Assembly (NCBI GenBank): GCA_023423405.1 | Contig: JAFAFR010000014.1 | Span: 372,001-436,000, forward strand | Reading direction: 5' to 3' | From: Bacteroidota bacterium | Lineage (GTDB): Bacteria; Bacteroidota; Bacteroidia; Chitinophagales; Chitinophagaceae | Length of the DNA stretch: 64,000 bases | Part shown: positions 51,157-59,974 of the stretch, in pieces | Layout of the letters: each line of letters starts with the position of its first letter | Numbering within the stretch: the first letter of the stretch is position 1 | Notes under the pieces: generated by a model | Told to the model about the DNA's origin: nothing | Seen by the model: only the letters and a program-made list of their open reading frames with translations | Database searches by the model: none | Position numbers and translations under genes: made by a program

Positions 51157-52224
51157 ATGCATGCCATACTAGGAGTCATTTTTCATTTCATCGGGGGATT
51201 TGCTTCCGGCAGTTTTTATATTCCGTATAAGAAAGTAAAGGGATGGTCATGGGAAACCTACTGGCTGGTCGGCGGTTTGTTTTCCTGGCTCATTGTGCCG
51301 CCCCTGGCCGCCTGGCTTACGATACCGGGCTTTGGCGAAATCATCCGGCATACGGATGCATCCACGCTGGGGCTCACCTATTTTTTCGGCCTGCTCTGGG
51401 GCATCGGCGGACTCACATACGGATTGGGTGTGCGCTGGCTCGGCGTATCGCTGGGCAGCAGCATCATACTGGGACTCTGCATGGTGTTCGGTGCGCTGAT
51501 CCCTTCACTTTATTATGAATTTTTTCCGGCGGCGGGAAAGGATACCGTCGGGCTGCTCACCGGCACGGGCTGGGGGCGTACCATACTGGCAGGATTACTG
51601 GTTTGTATTGCCGGCATTGTGTTTTGCGGCCGTGCCGGTTTTCGGAAAGAAAAAGAGCTGGCAGTGAAAACGGATGAATACCGTTTTGGTATCGGGCTGG
51701 CCGTAGCGATTGTATCGGGCGTATTGAGCGCCTGCTTTAATTTTGGGCTGGAAGCGGGCAAGCCCATGGCCATGGCAGCCAACAACACATGGATGGCCGC
51801 ACACCCGGGCGAAGGGGAGTTTTTGTACCGCAACAACGTGGTATACATCGTGGTGCTTTGGGGCGGGCTCACCACCAATCTCATCTGGTGCCTCTGGCTC
51901 AATGCCCGCAATAAAACATTCGGCGACTACACCAATGCGCGCCTGCCGCTGGCGCGGAATCTTCTCTTCTGCGCCCTGGCCGGCACCACCTGGTTCCTGC
52001 AGTTCTTTTTTTATGGCATGGGCGAAAGCAGGCTGGGCAACGGCGCCAGCTCCTGGATACTGCACATGGCCTTTATCATACTGGTGGCCAATGCCTGGGG
52101 ATTGTTGCTGAAAGAATGGAAAGGTGTACAGCCGTCCACGCGCCGCCTGCTGGCCCTGGGTATTGTGGTGATCATATTGTCGGTGCTGATCGTGGGATAT
52201 GGAAACTCCATCAGACCGGCTTAA
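51157..52224 (+). CDS. rhaT: L-rhamnose/proton symporter
   Basis: A 355-residue inner-membrane transporter of the RhaT family with about ten transmembrane helices. Family features: the N-terminal IFHFIGGFASGSFYIPYKKVKGWSWE, the FFGLLWGIGGLTYGLGVRWLGVSLGSSI block, FNFGLEAGKPMA and WFLQFFFYGMGESRLG. It imports L-rhamnose (and possibly L-lyxose) with protons. It is followed within 11 bp by the aldolase/dehydrogenase and then rhaI, so the three form a rhamnose operon. A near -7 sequence (TATATTTA) lies in the 33-bp gap upstream, but it is not exact. Confidence 0.95.
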   Translation: MHAILGVIFHFIGGFASGSFYIPYKKVKGWSWETYWLVGGLFSWLIVPPLAAWLTIPGFGEIIRHTDASTLGLTYFFGLLWGIGGLTYGLGVRWLGVSLGSSIILGLCMVFGALIPSLYYEFFPAAGKDTVGLLTGTGWGRTILAGLLVCIAGIVFCGRAGFRKEKELAVKTDEYRFGIGLAVAIVSGVLSACFNFGLEAGKPMAMAANNTWMAAHPGEGEFLYRNNVVYIVVLWGGLTTNLIWCLWLNARNKTFGDYTNARLPLARNLLFCALAGTTWFLQFFFYGMGESRLGNGASSWILHMAFIILVANAWGLLLKEWKGVQPSTRRLLALGIVVIILSVLIVGYGNSIRPA

Positions 52225-52234
52225 AGTAATAAAG

Positions 52235-54346
52235 ATGAAAACTTCGTTTAAGCATGTTAGTTATTTGTGGGATCCGGCTGCTGCCGCAGCGCTGGAAGGC
52301 GATGAAGTGGGACTGCTGATCTATCGATCGAACCTGCTGGGCGCTGATTTGCGGCTGACGAATTATGGCGGCGGCAATACTTCCTGCAAGGCCCTGGCGC
52401 CCGATCCGCTCAGCGGAAAGCCTGCGGAGATCATGTGGGTGAAGGGCTCCGGCGGTGACATCGGAACGCTCACCCGCAGCGGACTGGCAGCATTGTATGT
52501 AGACCGCCTGCGGGCTTTGCAGAACGTATACCGGGGACGTGCACACGAAGATGAAATGGTGGAATTGTTCAATCACTGCATCTATGACCTGAAAAGCAAA
52601 GCGCCTTCCATCGATACGCCCCTGCATGCTTTTCTGCCCTTCCGCCATATCGACCACCTGCATCCCGATGCGGCCATCGCCATTGCGGCGTCGGGGGATG
52701 GTAAACAGATCACGCAGGAACTTTTTGGCGGCAGCATTGGCTGGGTCGACTGGCAGCGCCCGGGTTTTGACCTGGGCCTGCAACTGAAAGCCTGCCTGGA
52801 AGAGAATCCCGGCATCCGTGGTATCATGCTCGGATCGCATGGCCTCTTCACCTGGGGCGACACTGCTTACGATTGTTATGTGAATACACTGGAAGTGGTG
52901 GAGACCTGCGCCGCCTATATCGAATCGCAGACGGGTAAGAAAGCCCCCGTTTTTGGCGGGGAGAAAACAGCAGCACTGCCGGAAGCGGAGCGGCGCCTGA
53001 AAGCGGCTGCGCTGGCGCCCATCCTGCGGGGGCTTTGCAGCAGCCGGCAGCACATGGTGGGTCATTTCACCGACGAGGCGCGGGTGCTGGAATTCATCAA
53101 TTCGGTTGACCTTGACCGTTTGGCGCCGCTGGGCACAAGCTGCCCCGATCATTTCCTGCGCACCAAAATAGCGCCGCTGGTATTGCCGCTGGCGCCGGAC
53201 GCCGACTGCACAGATGCGGTATCCGTCAAAGCCTTGCTGGAGCCGGCTTTTGAGAACTACCGGCAGATGTATACTGCATACTATGAAAGCTGCAGGCATG
53301 CGGATAGTCCGCCTATGCGCGATCCCAACCCGGTTATTCTTTTGTATCCCGGTGTGGGCCTGTTCAGCTTTGCGAAGGACAAACAAACGGCCCGTGTGGC
53401 AGCGGAATTTTACACCAACGCCATCAACGTAATGCGTGGTGCAGAAGCCATCAGCACCTATACCTCCCTGCCCCGGCAGGAAGCGTTTGACATTGAATAC
53501 TGGCTGCTGGAAGAAGCCAAACTGCAGCGCATGCCCAAACCAAAGCCGCTGAGCGGGCGCATTGCGCTGGTAACGGGAAGCGCCGGTGGCATTGGCAAAG
53601 CCATCAGCAAAAAGCTGGCGGCAGAAGGCGCCTGCATCGTGCTCAATGACCTCGACGCCGGACGGCTCGAAGGCGCGGTGGAAGAATGCAGGGCTTTGTT
53701 CGGGCGCGACGCCGTTTCTTCCGTAACACTGAATGTAACCGATGAAAGTTCGGTGCAGTCGGCCTTCCGCGCCGCGGCCCTTGCATTCGGCGGCATCGAC
53801 ATCGTGGTGAACAATGCGGGTATCAGCATTTCCAAATCCATCGCCGATCACAGCCTCGAAGAATGGGATAGGCTTTACAATATTCTGGTGAAGGGACAGT
53901 TCAGTGTGAGCAGGGCGGCGGTGGAGGTTTTGCGCAGGCAGGCCCTGGGCGGCGATATCGTGAACATCGTTTCCAAGAATGCGGTGGTGGCGGGTCCTAA
54001 TAACCCGGGTTATGGATCGGCAAAAGCAGCGCAGGCGCACCTTACGCGATTGATGGCCGCGGAGCTGGGACCCGATCGCATCCGTGTGAACGCGGTGAAT
54101 CCTGATGCAGTGATCGCGGGTAGTAATATCTGGGCCGGCGGCTGGGCCGAAGGAAGAGCAAAAGCATACGGCATCAGCGTGGAAGAATTACCGGCCTACT
54201 ATGCGAAACGCACTTTGCTGAACGCGGTGATCCTTCCCGAAGACATTGCCAATGCCTGTTTTGTACTGGTAGGCGGATTGCTGGATAAATCAACCGGCAA
54301 TTTCGTCAACGTGGACGGCGGCGTAGCCATGGCATTTTATCGTTAA
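52235..54346 (+). CDS. Bifunctional rhamnulose-1-phosphate aldolase / lactaldehyde dehydrogenase-type SDR
   Basis: A 703-residue cytosolic fusion (ATG at 52235, MKTSFKHVSYLWDP). The N-terminal half is a class II aldolase: NYGGGNTSCK, VKGSGGDIGTLT, the zinc-ligand pair HAFLPFRHIDHLHPDA and GIMLGSHGLFTWGD. The C-terminal half is a short-chain dehydrogenase (about 440-703): ALVTGSAGGIGKA for NAD binding, NNAGIS, and the catalytic Y-x-x-x-K in GYGSAKAAQ, ending FVNVDGGVAMAFYR. It would split rhamnulose-1-phosphate into DHAP and L-lactaldehyde and oxidise the aldehyde, as in the RhaEW type of other bacteria. Between rhaT and rhaI. Confidence 0.93.
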   Translation: MKTSFKHVSYLWDPAAAAALEGDEVGLLIYRSNLLGADLRLTNYGGGNTSCKALAPDPLSGKPAEIMWVKGSGGDIGTLTRSGLAALYVDRLRALQNVYRGRAHEDEMVELFNHCIYDLKSKAPSIDTPLHAFLPFRHIDHLHPDAAIAIAASGDGKQITQELFGGSIGWVDWQRPGFDLGLQLKACLEENPGIRGIMLGSHGLFTWGDTAYDCYVNTLEVVETCAAYIESQTGKKAPVFGGEKTAALPEAERRLKAAALAPILRGLCSSRQHMVGHFTDEARVLEFINSVDLDRLAPLGTSCPDHFLRTKIAPLVLPLAPDADCTDAVSVKALLEPAFENYRQMYTAYYESCRHADSPPMRDPNPVILLYPGVGLFSFAKDKQTARVAAEFYTNAINVMRGAEAISTYTSLPRQEAFDIEYWLLEEAKLQRMPKPKPLSGRIALVTGSAGGIGKAISKKLAAEGACIVLNDLDAGRLEGAVEECRALFGRDAVSSVTLNVTDESSVQSAFRAAALAFGGIDIVVNNAGISISKSIADHSLEEWDRLYNILVKGQFSVSRAAVEVLRRQALGGDIVNIVSKNAVVAGPNNPGYGSAKAAQAHLTRLMAAELGPDRIRVNAVNPDAVIAGSNIWAGGWAEGRAKAYGISVEELPAYYAKRTLLNAVILPEDIANACFVLVGGLLDKSTGNFVNVDGGVAMAFYR

Positions 54347-54357
54347 AACCGAGCAGT

Positions 54358-55632
54358 ATGATATTGGAGCAATCAACCATAGAACAGCACAATGAAAAAC
54401 GGCTGGCGGCGCACCAGCGCAGGTTGCAGGTTTTCCGCGACAACTTCCTGCAATTTGAAAAGATTGTAGGCCTGCTGATGGATTTCCAGGTGGCCATTCC
54501 CAGTTGGGCGCTGGGCACCGGCGGCACACGCTTCGGCCGTTTTTCCGGCAAAGGCGAACCCGGCTGCCTCGAAGAAAAACTGGAAGACATTGCCCTGCTG
54601 CACCAGCTCAACCGTTCGGGCGGCGCCGTATCGCTGCATATTCCCTGGGATATTCCCGAAGACCCCGCCCGCATACGCGCCATGGCCGATGCCTGGGGCA
54701 TCCGTTTCGATGCGGTCAACAGCAATACCTTCCAGGACCAGCCCGGCCAGGAATGGAGTTATAAATTCGGTAGCCTGCAGCACGTGGACAAAGCCGTGCG
54801 GCGCCAGGCCATCGAACACAATATAGAAGTGATCCGCCAGGGAGAAGCGTTGGGAAGCAATGCGCTGACGGTATGGCTGTCGGACGGCTCCTGTTTCCCG
54901 GGACAGCTCAATTTCCGCAAGGCCTTCCAGCGTACGCTTGACAGCTTGCAGGAGATTTACGCGGCGCTTCCCGATCACTGGAAACTCTTCGTGGAATACA
55001 AAGCTTTCGAGCCCAATTTTTATTCGATGACAGTGGGCGATTGGGGGCAGTCGCTGCTCTACGCGCAAAAGCTGGGACCAAAAGCCTATACGCTGGTGGA
55101 CCTGGGCCACCATCTTCCCAATGCAAACATTGAGCAGATCGTTTCCCTGCTGCTGATGGAAGGAAAACTGGGTGGCTTTCATTTCAACGATTCCAAGTAC
55201 GGCGACGACGACCTAACGGTGGGCAGTATACGACCTTACCAGCTCTTCCTGATCTTCCGCGAACTGGTGGAGGGGATGGATGCCCGCGGCATGCAACACG
55301 CCACCAGCCTGGGCTGGATGATCGACGCTTCGCACAATGTGAAGGACCCGCTGGAGGACCTGCTGCAGTCGGTGGAAGCTATCGGTATTGCCTATGCGCA
55401 GGCGTTGCTGGTAGACGGCGAGGCGCTGGAGTCGGCGCAGGCGAACAACGATGTGGCCCTTGCGCAGGAGCTGTTGCAGGACGCTTTCCGCACCGACGTG
55501 CGGCCGCTCGTTGCGGAAGCGCGGCTGCGCGCCGGTGGCGCACTGGAGCCCTTGCGGTTGTATCGCGACGCCAATGTGCGTAAATCGCTTATTGCTAATC
55601 GTAAGTCCGGCGTGGTTGCTACCGGGCTGTAA
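54358..55632 (+). CDS. rhaI: L-rhamnose isomerase (RhaI type)
   Basis: A 424-residue TIM-barrel sugar isomerase that converts L-rhamnose to L-rhamnulose. It belongs to the Pseudomonas stutzeri/RhaI group and not the E. coli RhaA group: FQVAIPSWALGTGGTRFGRF, VSLHIPWDIPEDP, LTVWLSDGSCFPGQ, KLFVEYKAFEPNFYSM with a metal-ligand Glu, TLVDLGHHLPNANIEQIV and GFHFNDSKYGDDDL with metal ligands. It starts 12 bp after the aldolase/dehydrogenase. No rhamnulokinase gene is present in the window, so the kinase must be encoded elsewhere. Confidence 0.93.
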   Translation: MILEQSTIEQHNEKRLAAHQRRLQVFRDNFLQFEKIVGLLMDFQVAIPSWALGTGGTRFGRFSGKGEPGCLEEKLEDIALLHQLNRSGGAVSLHIPWDIPEDPARIRAMADAWGIRFDAVNSNTFQDQPGQEWSYKFGSLQHVDKAVRRQAIEHNIEVIRQGEALGSNALTVWLSDGSCFPGQLNFRKAFQRTLDSLQEIYAALPDHWKLFVEYKAFEPNFYSMTVGDWGQSLLYAQKLGPKAYTLVDLGHHLPNANIEQIVSLLLMEGKLGGFHFNDSKYGDDDLTVGSIRPYQLFLIFRELVEGMDARGMQHATSLGWMIDASHNVKDPLEDLLQSVEAIGIAYAQALLVDGEALESAQANNDVALAQELLQDAFRTDVRPLVAEARLRAGGALEPLRLYRDANVRKSLIANRKSGVVATGL

Positions 55633-55636
55633 GATT

Positions 55637-56938
55637 ATGAAGACGCGACGCCGGCATACATGGGCAGGAATTTGTTTTTTACTGGCCTTCCTGTTGCAGG
55701 CCAGTGCTGCCGGCGCGCAAAGTTTTACTTATACCAGCGAAGAGGTTCGCGCCATCGATTTCGGGCATATCAAATACCTGCAGGCGCCGGGTGGCGAGTT
55801 GCACATATGGAAGAACGACCTGCGCGGAACCTACCTCTACCGGTACGACCAGGAATTGAACCTGCTTGGCTACCACCAGTTGTCGGAACTGACCCGGAAT
55901 ATCAGCTTCATTGTTTTTGGAGAAAGCTACTATGCGTTGGTGTCGGATCTTGACCAGATGCAGATCTTCCGCGTTCAGAAAGGAGTGGCCAAAGCCTTAC
56001 CGGAAGCGGCACTCAATGCCCTGGGCGAAGTGGGACGGTACACCAGCTTCCGCTTCCTGCAAATGGACCAGCACCTGGTGCTGGAGCAGCAATTGGATTC
56101 CGGCAGCAACAGTTACCTCAAATATTCCAGCTTTAACCAGGAACTCCAGCCCGAAGGCAGCCTTGAATATGCGTTGCCCTTTTACCAAGGAAAAGCCCAG
56201 CAGATTAACCCCGTTGGATTTCACAGCCGACTGGTCATTCCTTTCCGGAAAATTTCCGACGGAAGTGAGCAGGTGCTGCTGGCGATCCTGGATCCTATCA
56301 ACAAACAGGCTGCCGAACGACTGGTAGCGGAGAGTGCGGAGGATTTTTCCACTGTCAAAACCTTTCCCGGGAGACAAACTTTTTTCCTGGAGCTCAGTCG
56401 CGCGCCCAATGCAGTCTCCCGCGAAGCAGCGCGGTTGATAAGGCTCGATAGCAGCCTGGAAAAGCTGCAAAGTTCCCCGCTGGAAAGCAGGTATTACGAC
56501 AGTTTGCGCAAAGCGGGACTGGATCATTTTTCCCGGACCCTGGTGCCCGCGATGGATGGCGGCTGCCTGTTGCTGGAAATGTTTGCCAAAACGCCGGCGC
56601 CTCTTTTTGAGTTTTCGGACCGGCAGTTGATGCGGTTCGTGGAACTGGATGGGAACCTCTCACTGACAGGCACAACCGACTTTCCACCGGCTACCTGTTT
56701 TTTGTGGAACGATGGCAGGAAGATACGGCTGCTCTATGAAGAAAAACTTAAGAAATCGCTTTCGCTGATGCATACGGCAAGCTGGGATGGCGGCATACAG
56801 AACGATAAGGTATTGCAATTGTATCCCAGGCACACCTATTTCCCCGATCGCGCATTTTATGTGCCGGCCACGGGGTCGGTGTACCTGCCCTATAAGCGGG
56901 GTGATGATCGCTTTGGCCTGGTACGGATCAGGCCCTGA
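55637..56938 (+). CDS. Secreted protein of unknown function in the rhamnose operon
   Basis: A 433-residue protein that starts 4 bp after rhaI. The ATG at 55637 gives a signal peptide (MKTRRRHTWAGICFLLAFLL through AAGAQS). The mature part is rich in beta-strands with repeated short blocks (YLQAPGGELHIWKND, FRFLQMDQHLVLEQQ, FFLELSRAPNAVS, KIRLLYEEKLKKS), compatible with a beta-propeller, but I recognise no domain. Tight spacing suggests it is co-transcribed with rhamnose genes, although operon read-through is enough to explain that. No catalytic motif is visible. Confidence 0.7.
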   Translation: MKTRRRHTWAGICFLLAFLLQASAAGAQSFTYTSEEVRAIDFGHIKYLQAPGGELHIWKNDLRGTYLYRYDQELNLLGYHQLSELTRNISFIVFGESYYALVSDLDQMQIFRVQKGVAKALPEAALNALGEVGRYTSFRFLQMDQHLVLEQQLDSGSNSYLKYSSFNQELQPEGSLEYALPFYQGKAQQINPVGFHSRLVIPFRKISDGSEQVLLAILDPINKQAAERLVAESAEDFSTVKTFPGRQTFFLELSRAPNAVSREAARLIRLDSSLEKLQSSPLESRYYDSLRKAGLDHFSRTLVPAMDGGCLLLEMFAKTPAPLFEFSDRQLMRFVELDGNLSLTGTTDFPPATCFLWNDGRKIRLLYEEKLKKSLSLMHTASWDGGIQNDKVLQLYPRHTYFPDRAFYVPATGSVYLPYKRGDDRFGLVRIRP

Positions 56939-57772
56939 TTATTTCAGTTGATAGGCCGCTACCGTATTGGAAAAAAAGGTTGGTATATAAACCACGCCGG
57001 CGTTTCGGTCGTACCCGATATCGGCAGAACTGCGTTTCTGCGCCTTGCCATCCAGCAGAACGGTTTTGGCGCCATCCGCTTTTACATAATACACCACGCC
57101 TACCCAGCTCGATACAATGAAATCACCGGAGGGGGTCATTTCTACGCCATCGGTGCTCTCTTCCATGCCATCGGCAATTTTTGTGGCGGCAGCACCGCCT
57201 GTGCCGGCCTTATACAGGGCGCCTTTAGCCAGATAGTACAATCCGGTGTTATTGGCAAGCACGCCGTTGATGCCCGTAATATTGCTCAGCAGCAGGCTTG
57301 CTTTTCCGTCGCGTATGAGATGGATATTGCCGTTTTTGGAATCGGTCACGTATACATCACCGTTAGGTCCAACCGATACATCGTTGAGAAATCCTGCGCC
57401 GGCGATGGGTATCCTGGATTCAATGCTTGCTTTTTTGGTATCGATGGCAACTACCCCATCCACATCTGCCACCCAAAGGGTATTTCCCTGTAAGCCCATT
57501 CCTGTGGGACCATTCAGTCCCTTTACCCATTCCACCACCAGTTCTTTTCCATCAGGACTCATTTTACCGATGGATCCTGCACCGTCTTTTTTACCAGGGT
57601 CGCCGTCGATATTGGAAATATACAGCAGTTTCCCGGTGGGATCGTACAAAACGGATTCGGGCGTTTTCAGCACGGAATCGGTTTCCCACAGTTTCACCAA
57701 TTGTTTTTCCTGCGCAAAAAGAGTAGTGCTGCCGGCGAGCAGCGCGGCGAGGAGGGTGCTTGACAGTTTCAT
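56939..57772 (-). CDS. SMP-30/gluconolactonase-like exported beta-propeller
   Basis: A 277-residue exported six-bladed propeller of the SMP-30/LRE group. The ATG at 57772 begins a signal peptide (MKLSSTLLAALLAGSTTLFAQE). Conserved features are the Glu in LKTPESVLYDP, the N/D-x-D-x-x-P turn around NGPTGMGL, GFLNDVSVGPNGDVYVTDS and NGVLANNTGLYY, which in active lactonases hold a calcium or zinc ion. Lactone hydrolysis is therefore possible but other propellers share these motifs. It ends next to, and is convergent with, the unknown secreted gene. The 17-bp tandem repeat lies upstream. Confidence 0.75.
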   Translation of the reverse strand: MKLSSTLLAALLAGSTTLFAQEKQLVKLWETDSVLKTPESVLYDPTGKLLYISNIDGDPGKKDGAGSIGKMSPDGKELVVEWVKGLNGPTGMGLQGNTLWVADVDGVVAIDTKKASIESRIPIAGAGFLNDVSVGPNGDVYVTDSKNGNIHLIRDGKASLLLSNITGINGVLANNTGLYYLAKGALYKAGTGGAAATKIADGMEESTDGVEMTPSGDFIVSSWVGVVYYVKADGAKTVLLDGKAQKRSSADIGYDRNAGVVYIPTFFSNTVAAYQLK

Positions 57773-57811
57773 AACGATGATTTGAAGTCTTCTAAAGTAC
57801 AAATCTTTTGC

Positions 57812-57879
57812 CGGAAAGGAGCCAGAGTCGGGAAGGAGTCGGAGTCGGAAAGGAGTTGCTATCGGAAAGGACCTGGGTC
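57812..57879. repeat. Four tandem 17-bp units
   Basis: Units start at 57812, 57829, 57846 and 57863, exactly 17 bp apart, each beginning CGGAAAGGA (CGGGAAGGA in the second) with variable following bases. The last unit runs into the 3' end of the MtfA-like gene by two bases. The tract is in the 105-bp gap before the SMP-30-like gene on the minus strand, where a leader or promoter would be. Function unknown. Confidence 0.7.
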
Positions 57880-58654
57880 ATTGCGGAGAACCGGGCTCCT
57901 GCCGGAAGATCTTTTGGAGCATCTCAAAAAGTTCCGGGTGTTTGGATTGAAGCAAGTCGGGCCGCTCGAAAAAATATTCAGCCACTACAGCGAAAAACTC
58001 CGCCTTGTTGGTGAGGCCATAGGGATTGATGTCGGAGCGGTTTTGCCGGATGGCCAGCATCTGCTGGTGGATCATGTCCAGCCAGGGCAGGCTGTACTGG
58101 TGGGGCAGGAGGGATTCGGGCAGGCCGTCCACGGCGCCGTCGGCTTTGTCGAGCAGGTGTACAAATTCGTGGATAGCGGTATTGCTCTTGTCGGTTTGAT
58201 TGCTGAAACCCTCACGCAGCGCGGCTTTGCTCAGGATCATCTTACCATTCATATACCCGCTTCCCACCATGCCCATTGTATCGCGGTTGTTGCCGCTGGT
58301 TTCAAAAGCCTCGTTGAAATTGCCATCGTAGATCAGCACATCTGTGAGGTTGCGGTATTCCCAGGAAGGGAAACCGAAAATGGGGATCACGGCGCTGGCT
58401 GCCACCAGCAGGCGGTCGCGGTCGGTAATAGAAGTGCCGATGCCTTCGATGCGCGTTTTGCGCAGGAAGTGGATCACAGCGCCTGCGAACACTTGTTGCT
58501 GTGGGGCCGACAGTTTCCTGAAATACCCTATTTCTTCCTGCAGCACCTGCGGAATATTGGCGGGTATGGGCCTTTCCTCCTCCTGTTTCCTGCTTTGCCA
58601 GCGCCAGAGGAAAAAGCCGATGAGCACAACTGCAAAAAAGATCAATCCAAACAT
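57878..58654 (-). CDS. MtfA-like zinc-dependent peptidase (M90), membrane anchored
   Basis: A 258-residue protein with one N-terminal transmembrane helix (MFGLIFFAVVLIGFFLWRW). It has the M90 zinc motif HEFVHLLDKADG (H-E-x-x-H), the downstream FFAVVAEYFFERP with the third ligand Glu, and the MtfA-like segments RLLVAASAVIPIFGFPSWEY and GYMNGKMILSKAAL. E. coli MtfA binds the repressor Mlc and influences glucose uptake; Bacteroidota homologues carry the extra membrane helix and have no known partner. It lies 23 bp after mnmD on the same strand. Confidence 0.88.
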   Translation of the reverse strand: MFGLIFFAVVLIGFFLWRWQSRKQEEERPIPANIPQVLQEEIGYFRKLSAPQQQVFAGAVIHFLRKTRIEGIGTSITDRDRLLVAASAVIPIFGFPSWEYRNLTDVLIYDGNFNEAFETSGNNRDTMGMVGSGYMNGKMILSKAALREGFSNQTDKSNTAIHEFVHLLDKADGAVDGLPESLLPHQYSLPWLDMIHQQMLAIRQNRSDINPYGLTNKAEFFAVVAEYFFERPDLLQSKHPELFEMLQKIFRQEPGSPQ

Positions 58655-58677
58655 GGTATGGTTTTAACGAATGGATG

Positions 58678-59352
58678 TTATCCCACATTTGTTTTATGGG
58701 CTCTCACCATTTCCCTTTTACCGGGAGGGCCCGGTATTTTTTCTACGCGGAAACCGGCTTCCTGCATGGCCCTGCGCACGACACCCTTGCTGCAATAGGT
58801 TACCAGCAAACCGTTCTCTTCCATCAGTCCGTACAGTTTTTGAAAAACCGCGACGGTCCAGAGTTCGGGCTGGGCGGCCGGTGCAAAGGCATCAAAGTAC
58901 ACCAGGTGAAAACGGTGGCCACTCTGAAAATCTTCCATGGAACAGTGGTGCTTGGTGAGGGTGAAAGCGCTGGTAACCCGGAAGGGCTCGTTCCAGGGCG
59001 CTGCATGCATCTGTTGTAATTGTTCGTCCGCTTCCGGCTGCTGCAATTGAGTGCCATATTCCAGGGCTGCTGTCAGGACGCCGGGCAGGGGAAATTTTTC
59101 AATGGCCTCGTACCATACGGGTCGCCCTTCGGCTGCAGCCAGCGTCAGCAGGGCATTGAGCCCTGTTCCGAATCCCATTTCCAGTATGCGCATCTCCTCC
59201 TCACGGGGAAGTACAACCGCATTTAACCCGGCCCCGATGAATACATGCATCGACTCCCGTATGGCGCCGTGACGCGAATGGTAGGTGACCTCCATGCCGG
59301 GGATGGCAATGGTTTGCGATCCGTCTGCCGTAGCCTGCAGTATTCTTTCCAT
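58678..59352 (-). CDS. mnmD: tRNA (5-methylaminomethyl-2-thiouridine)(34)-methyltransferase
   Basis: A 224-residue SAM-dependent methyltransferase equivalent to the N-terminal half of E. coli MnmC, which completes mnm5s2U at the wobble position of certain tRNAs. Motifs: TYHSRHGAIRESMHVFI, the SAM-binding ILEMGFGTGLNALLT, VYFDAFAPAAQPELW with the catalytic Asp region, TYCSKGVVRRAM and the C-terminal PGPPGKREM. The FAD-dependent half of MnmC is absent, as expected for the stand-alone form. It is divergent from the DNA glycosylase with 28 bp between the start codons. Confidence 0.92.
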   Translation of the reverse strand: MERILQATADGSQTIAIPGMEVTYHSRHGAIRESMHVFIGAGLNAVVLPREEEMRILEMGFGTGLNALLTLAAAEGRPVWYEAIEKFPLPGVLTAALEYGTQLQQPEADEQLQQMHAAPWNEPFRVTSAFTLTKHHCSMEDFQSGHRFHLVYFDAFAPAAQPELWTVAVFQKLYGLMEENGLLVTYCSKGVVRRAMQEAGFRVEKIPGPPGKREMVRAHKTNVG

Positions 59353-59380
59353 ACCACAAAGTTATTACTAACTTCCGGGT

Positions 59381-59974
59381 ATGAGTTACCTGGATCACCT
59401 GTCAAAAGATAAAAAACTGGCGCGCATCCTGCCTGCGGAGCCGTTGCGGCTCCAAAAGAAAAAGGCGCTGCACCTTCACCTCTGCGGATCGATCATGAGC
59501 CAGCAGCTCAGCACCAAAGTGGCCGCCGTTATCTGGCAGCGTTTCCTCGACCTCTATGATGGAAAAGAACCGGCGCCGGCAGATATCCTGGCAACGGATG
59601 CAACCGTACTGCGGGCCATCGGCCTATCGAATGCGAAAGTGAACTACGTACAGAATGTGGCGCGTTTTGCCATAGAAGAAGGCATGGAATGGAAGCTGCT
59701 GGCGGCCATGAGCGACGAGGAAGTGATCACCTATCTCACGCGGATCAAGGGCATCGGGCGATGGACAACCGAAATGCTGCTCATGTTCGCCCTGGGGCGG
59801 GAAGATGTATTTGCCATCGATGATTTCGGCATACAACAGGCCATGACGCGGTTGTATAAATTAGATGCTTCCGACAAAAAAGAGTTCCGCCAGAAACTGC
59901 TGAAGATCTCTGCCAAATGGGCGCCTTACCGCACCTATGCCTGTCTTCATCTCTGGTACTGGAAAGACAACTGA
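59381..59974 (+). CDS. AlkA-like DNA-3-methyladenine glycosylase (HhH-GPD)
   Basis: A 197-residue base-excision repair glycosylase. The HhH-GPD fold is clear: LCGSIMSQQLSTKVAAVIWQRF at the N-terminus, the helix-hairpin-helix LTRIKGIGRWTTEMLLMFALG and the catalytic Asp in VFAIDDFGIQQAM. A Trp-rich C-terminus (SAKWAPYRTYACLHLWYW) completes the substrate pocket. It removes alkylated bases such as 3-methyladenine. There is no iron-sulfur cluster loop, so it is not an endonuclease III. The 3' end overlaps the convergent patatin gene by 28 bp. Confidence 0.92.
   Translation: MSYLDHLSKDKKLARILPAEPLRLQKKKALHLHLCGSIMSQQLSTKVAAVIWQRFLDLYDGKEPAPADILATDATVLRAIGLSNAKVNYVQNVARFAIEEGMEWKLLAAMSDEEVITYLTRIKGIGRWTTEMLLMFALGREDVFAIDDFGIQQAMTRLYKLDASDKKEFRQKLLKISAKWAPYRTYACLHLWYWKDN

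Noticed and set aside
57782..58798. 338-codon plus-strand open frame across the 17-bp repeats and MtfA-like gene
   Set aside because: Antisense shadow of the M90 peptidase with the HExxH motif.
59357..59364. Exact TAACTTTG -7 match on the minus strand upstream of mnmD
   Set aside because: It ends only 4 bp before the ATG, which would make the transcript leaderless, and there is no -33. Likely chance.
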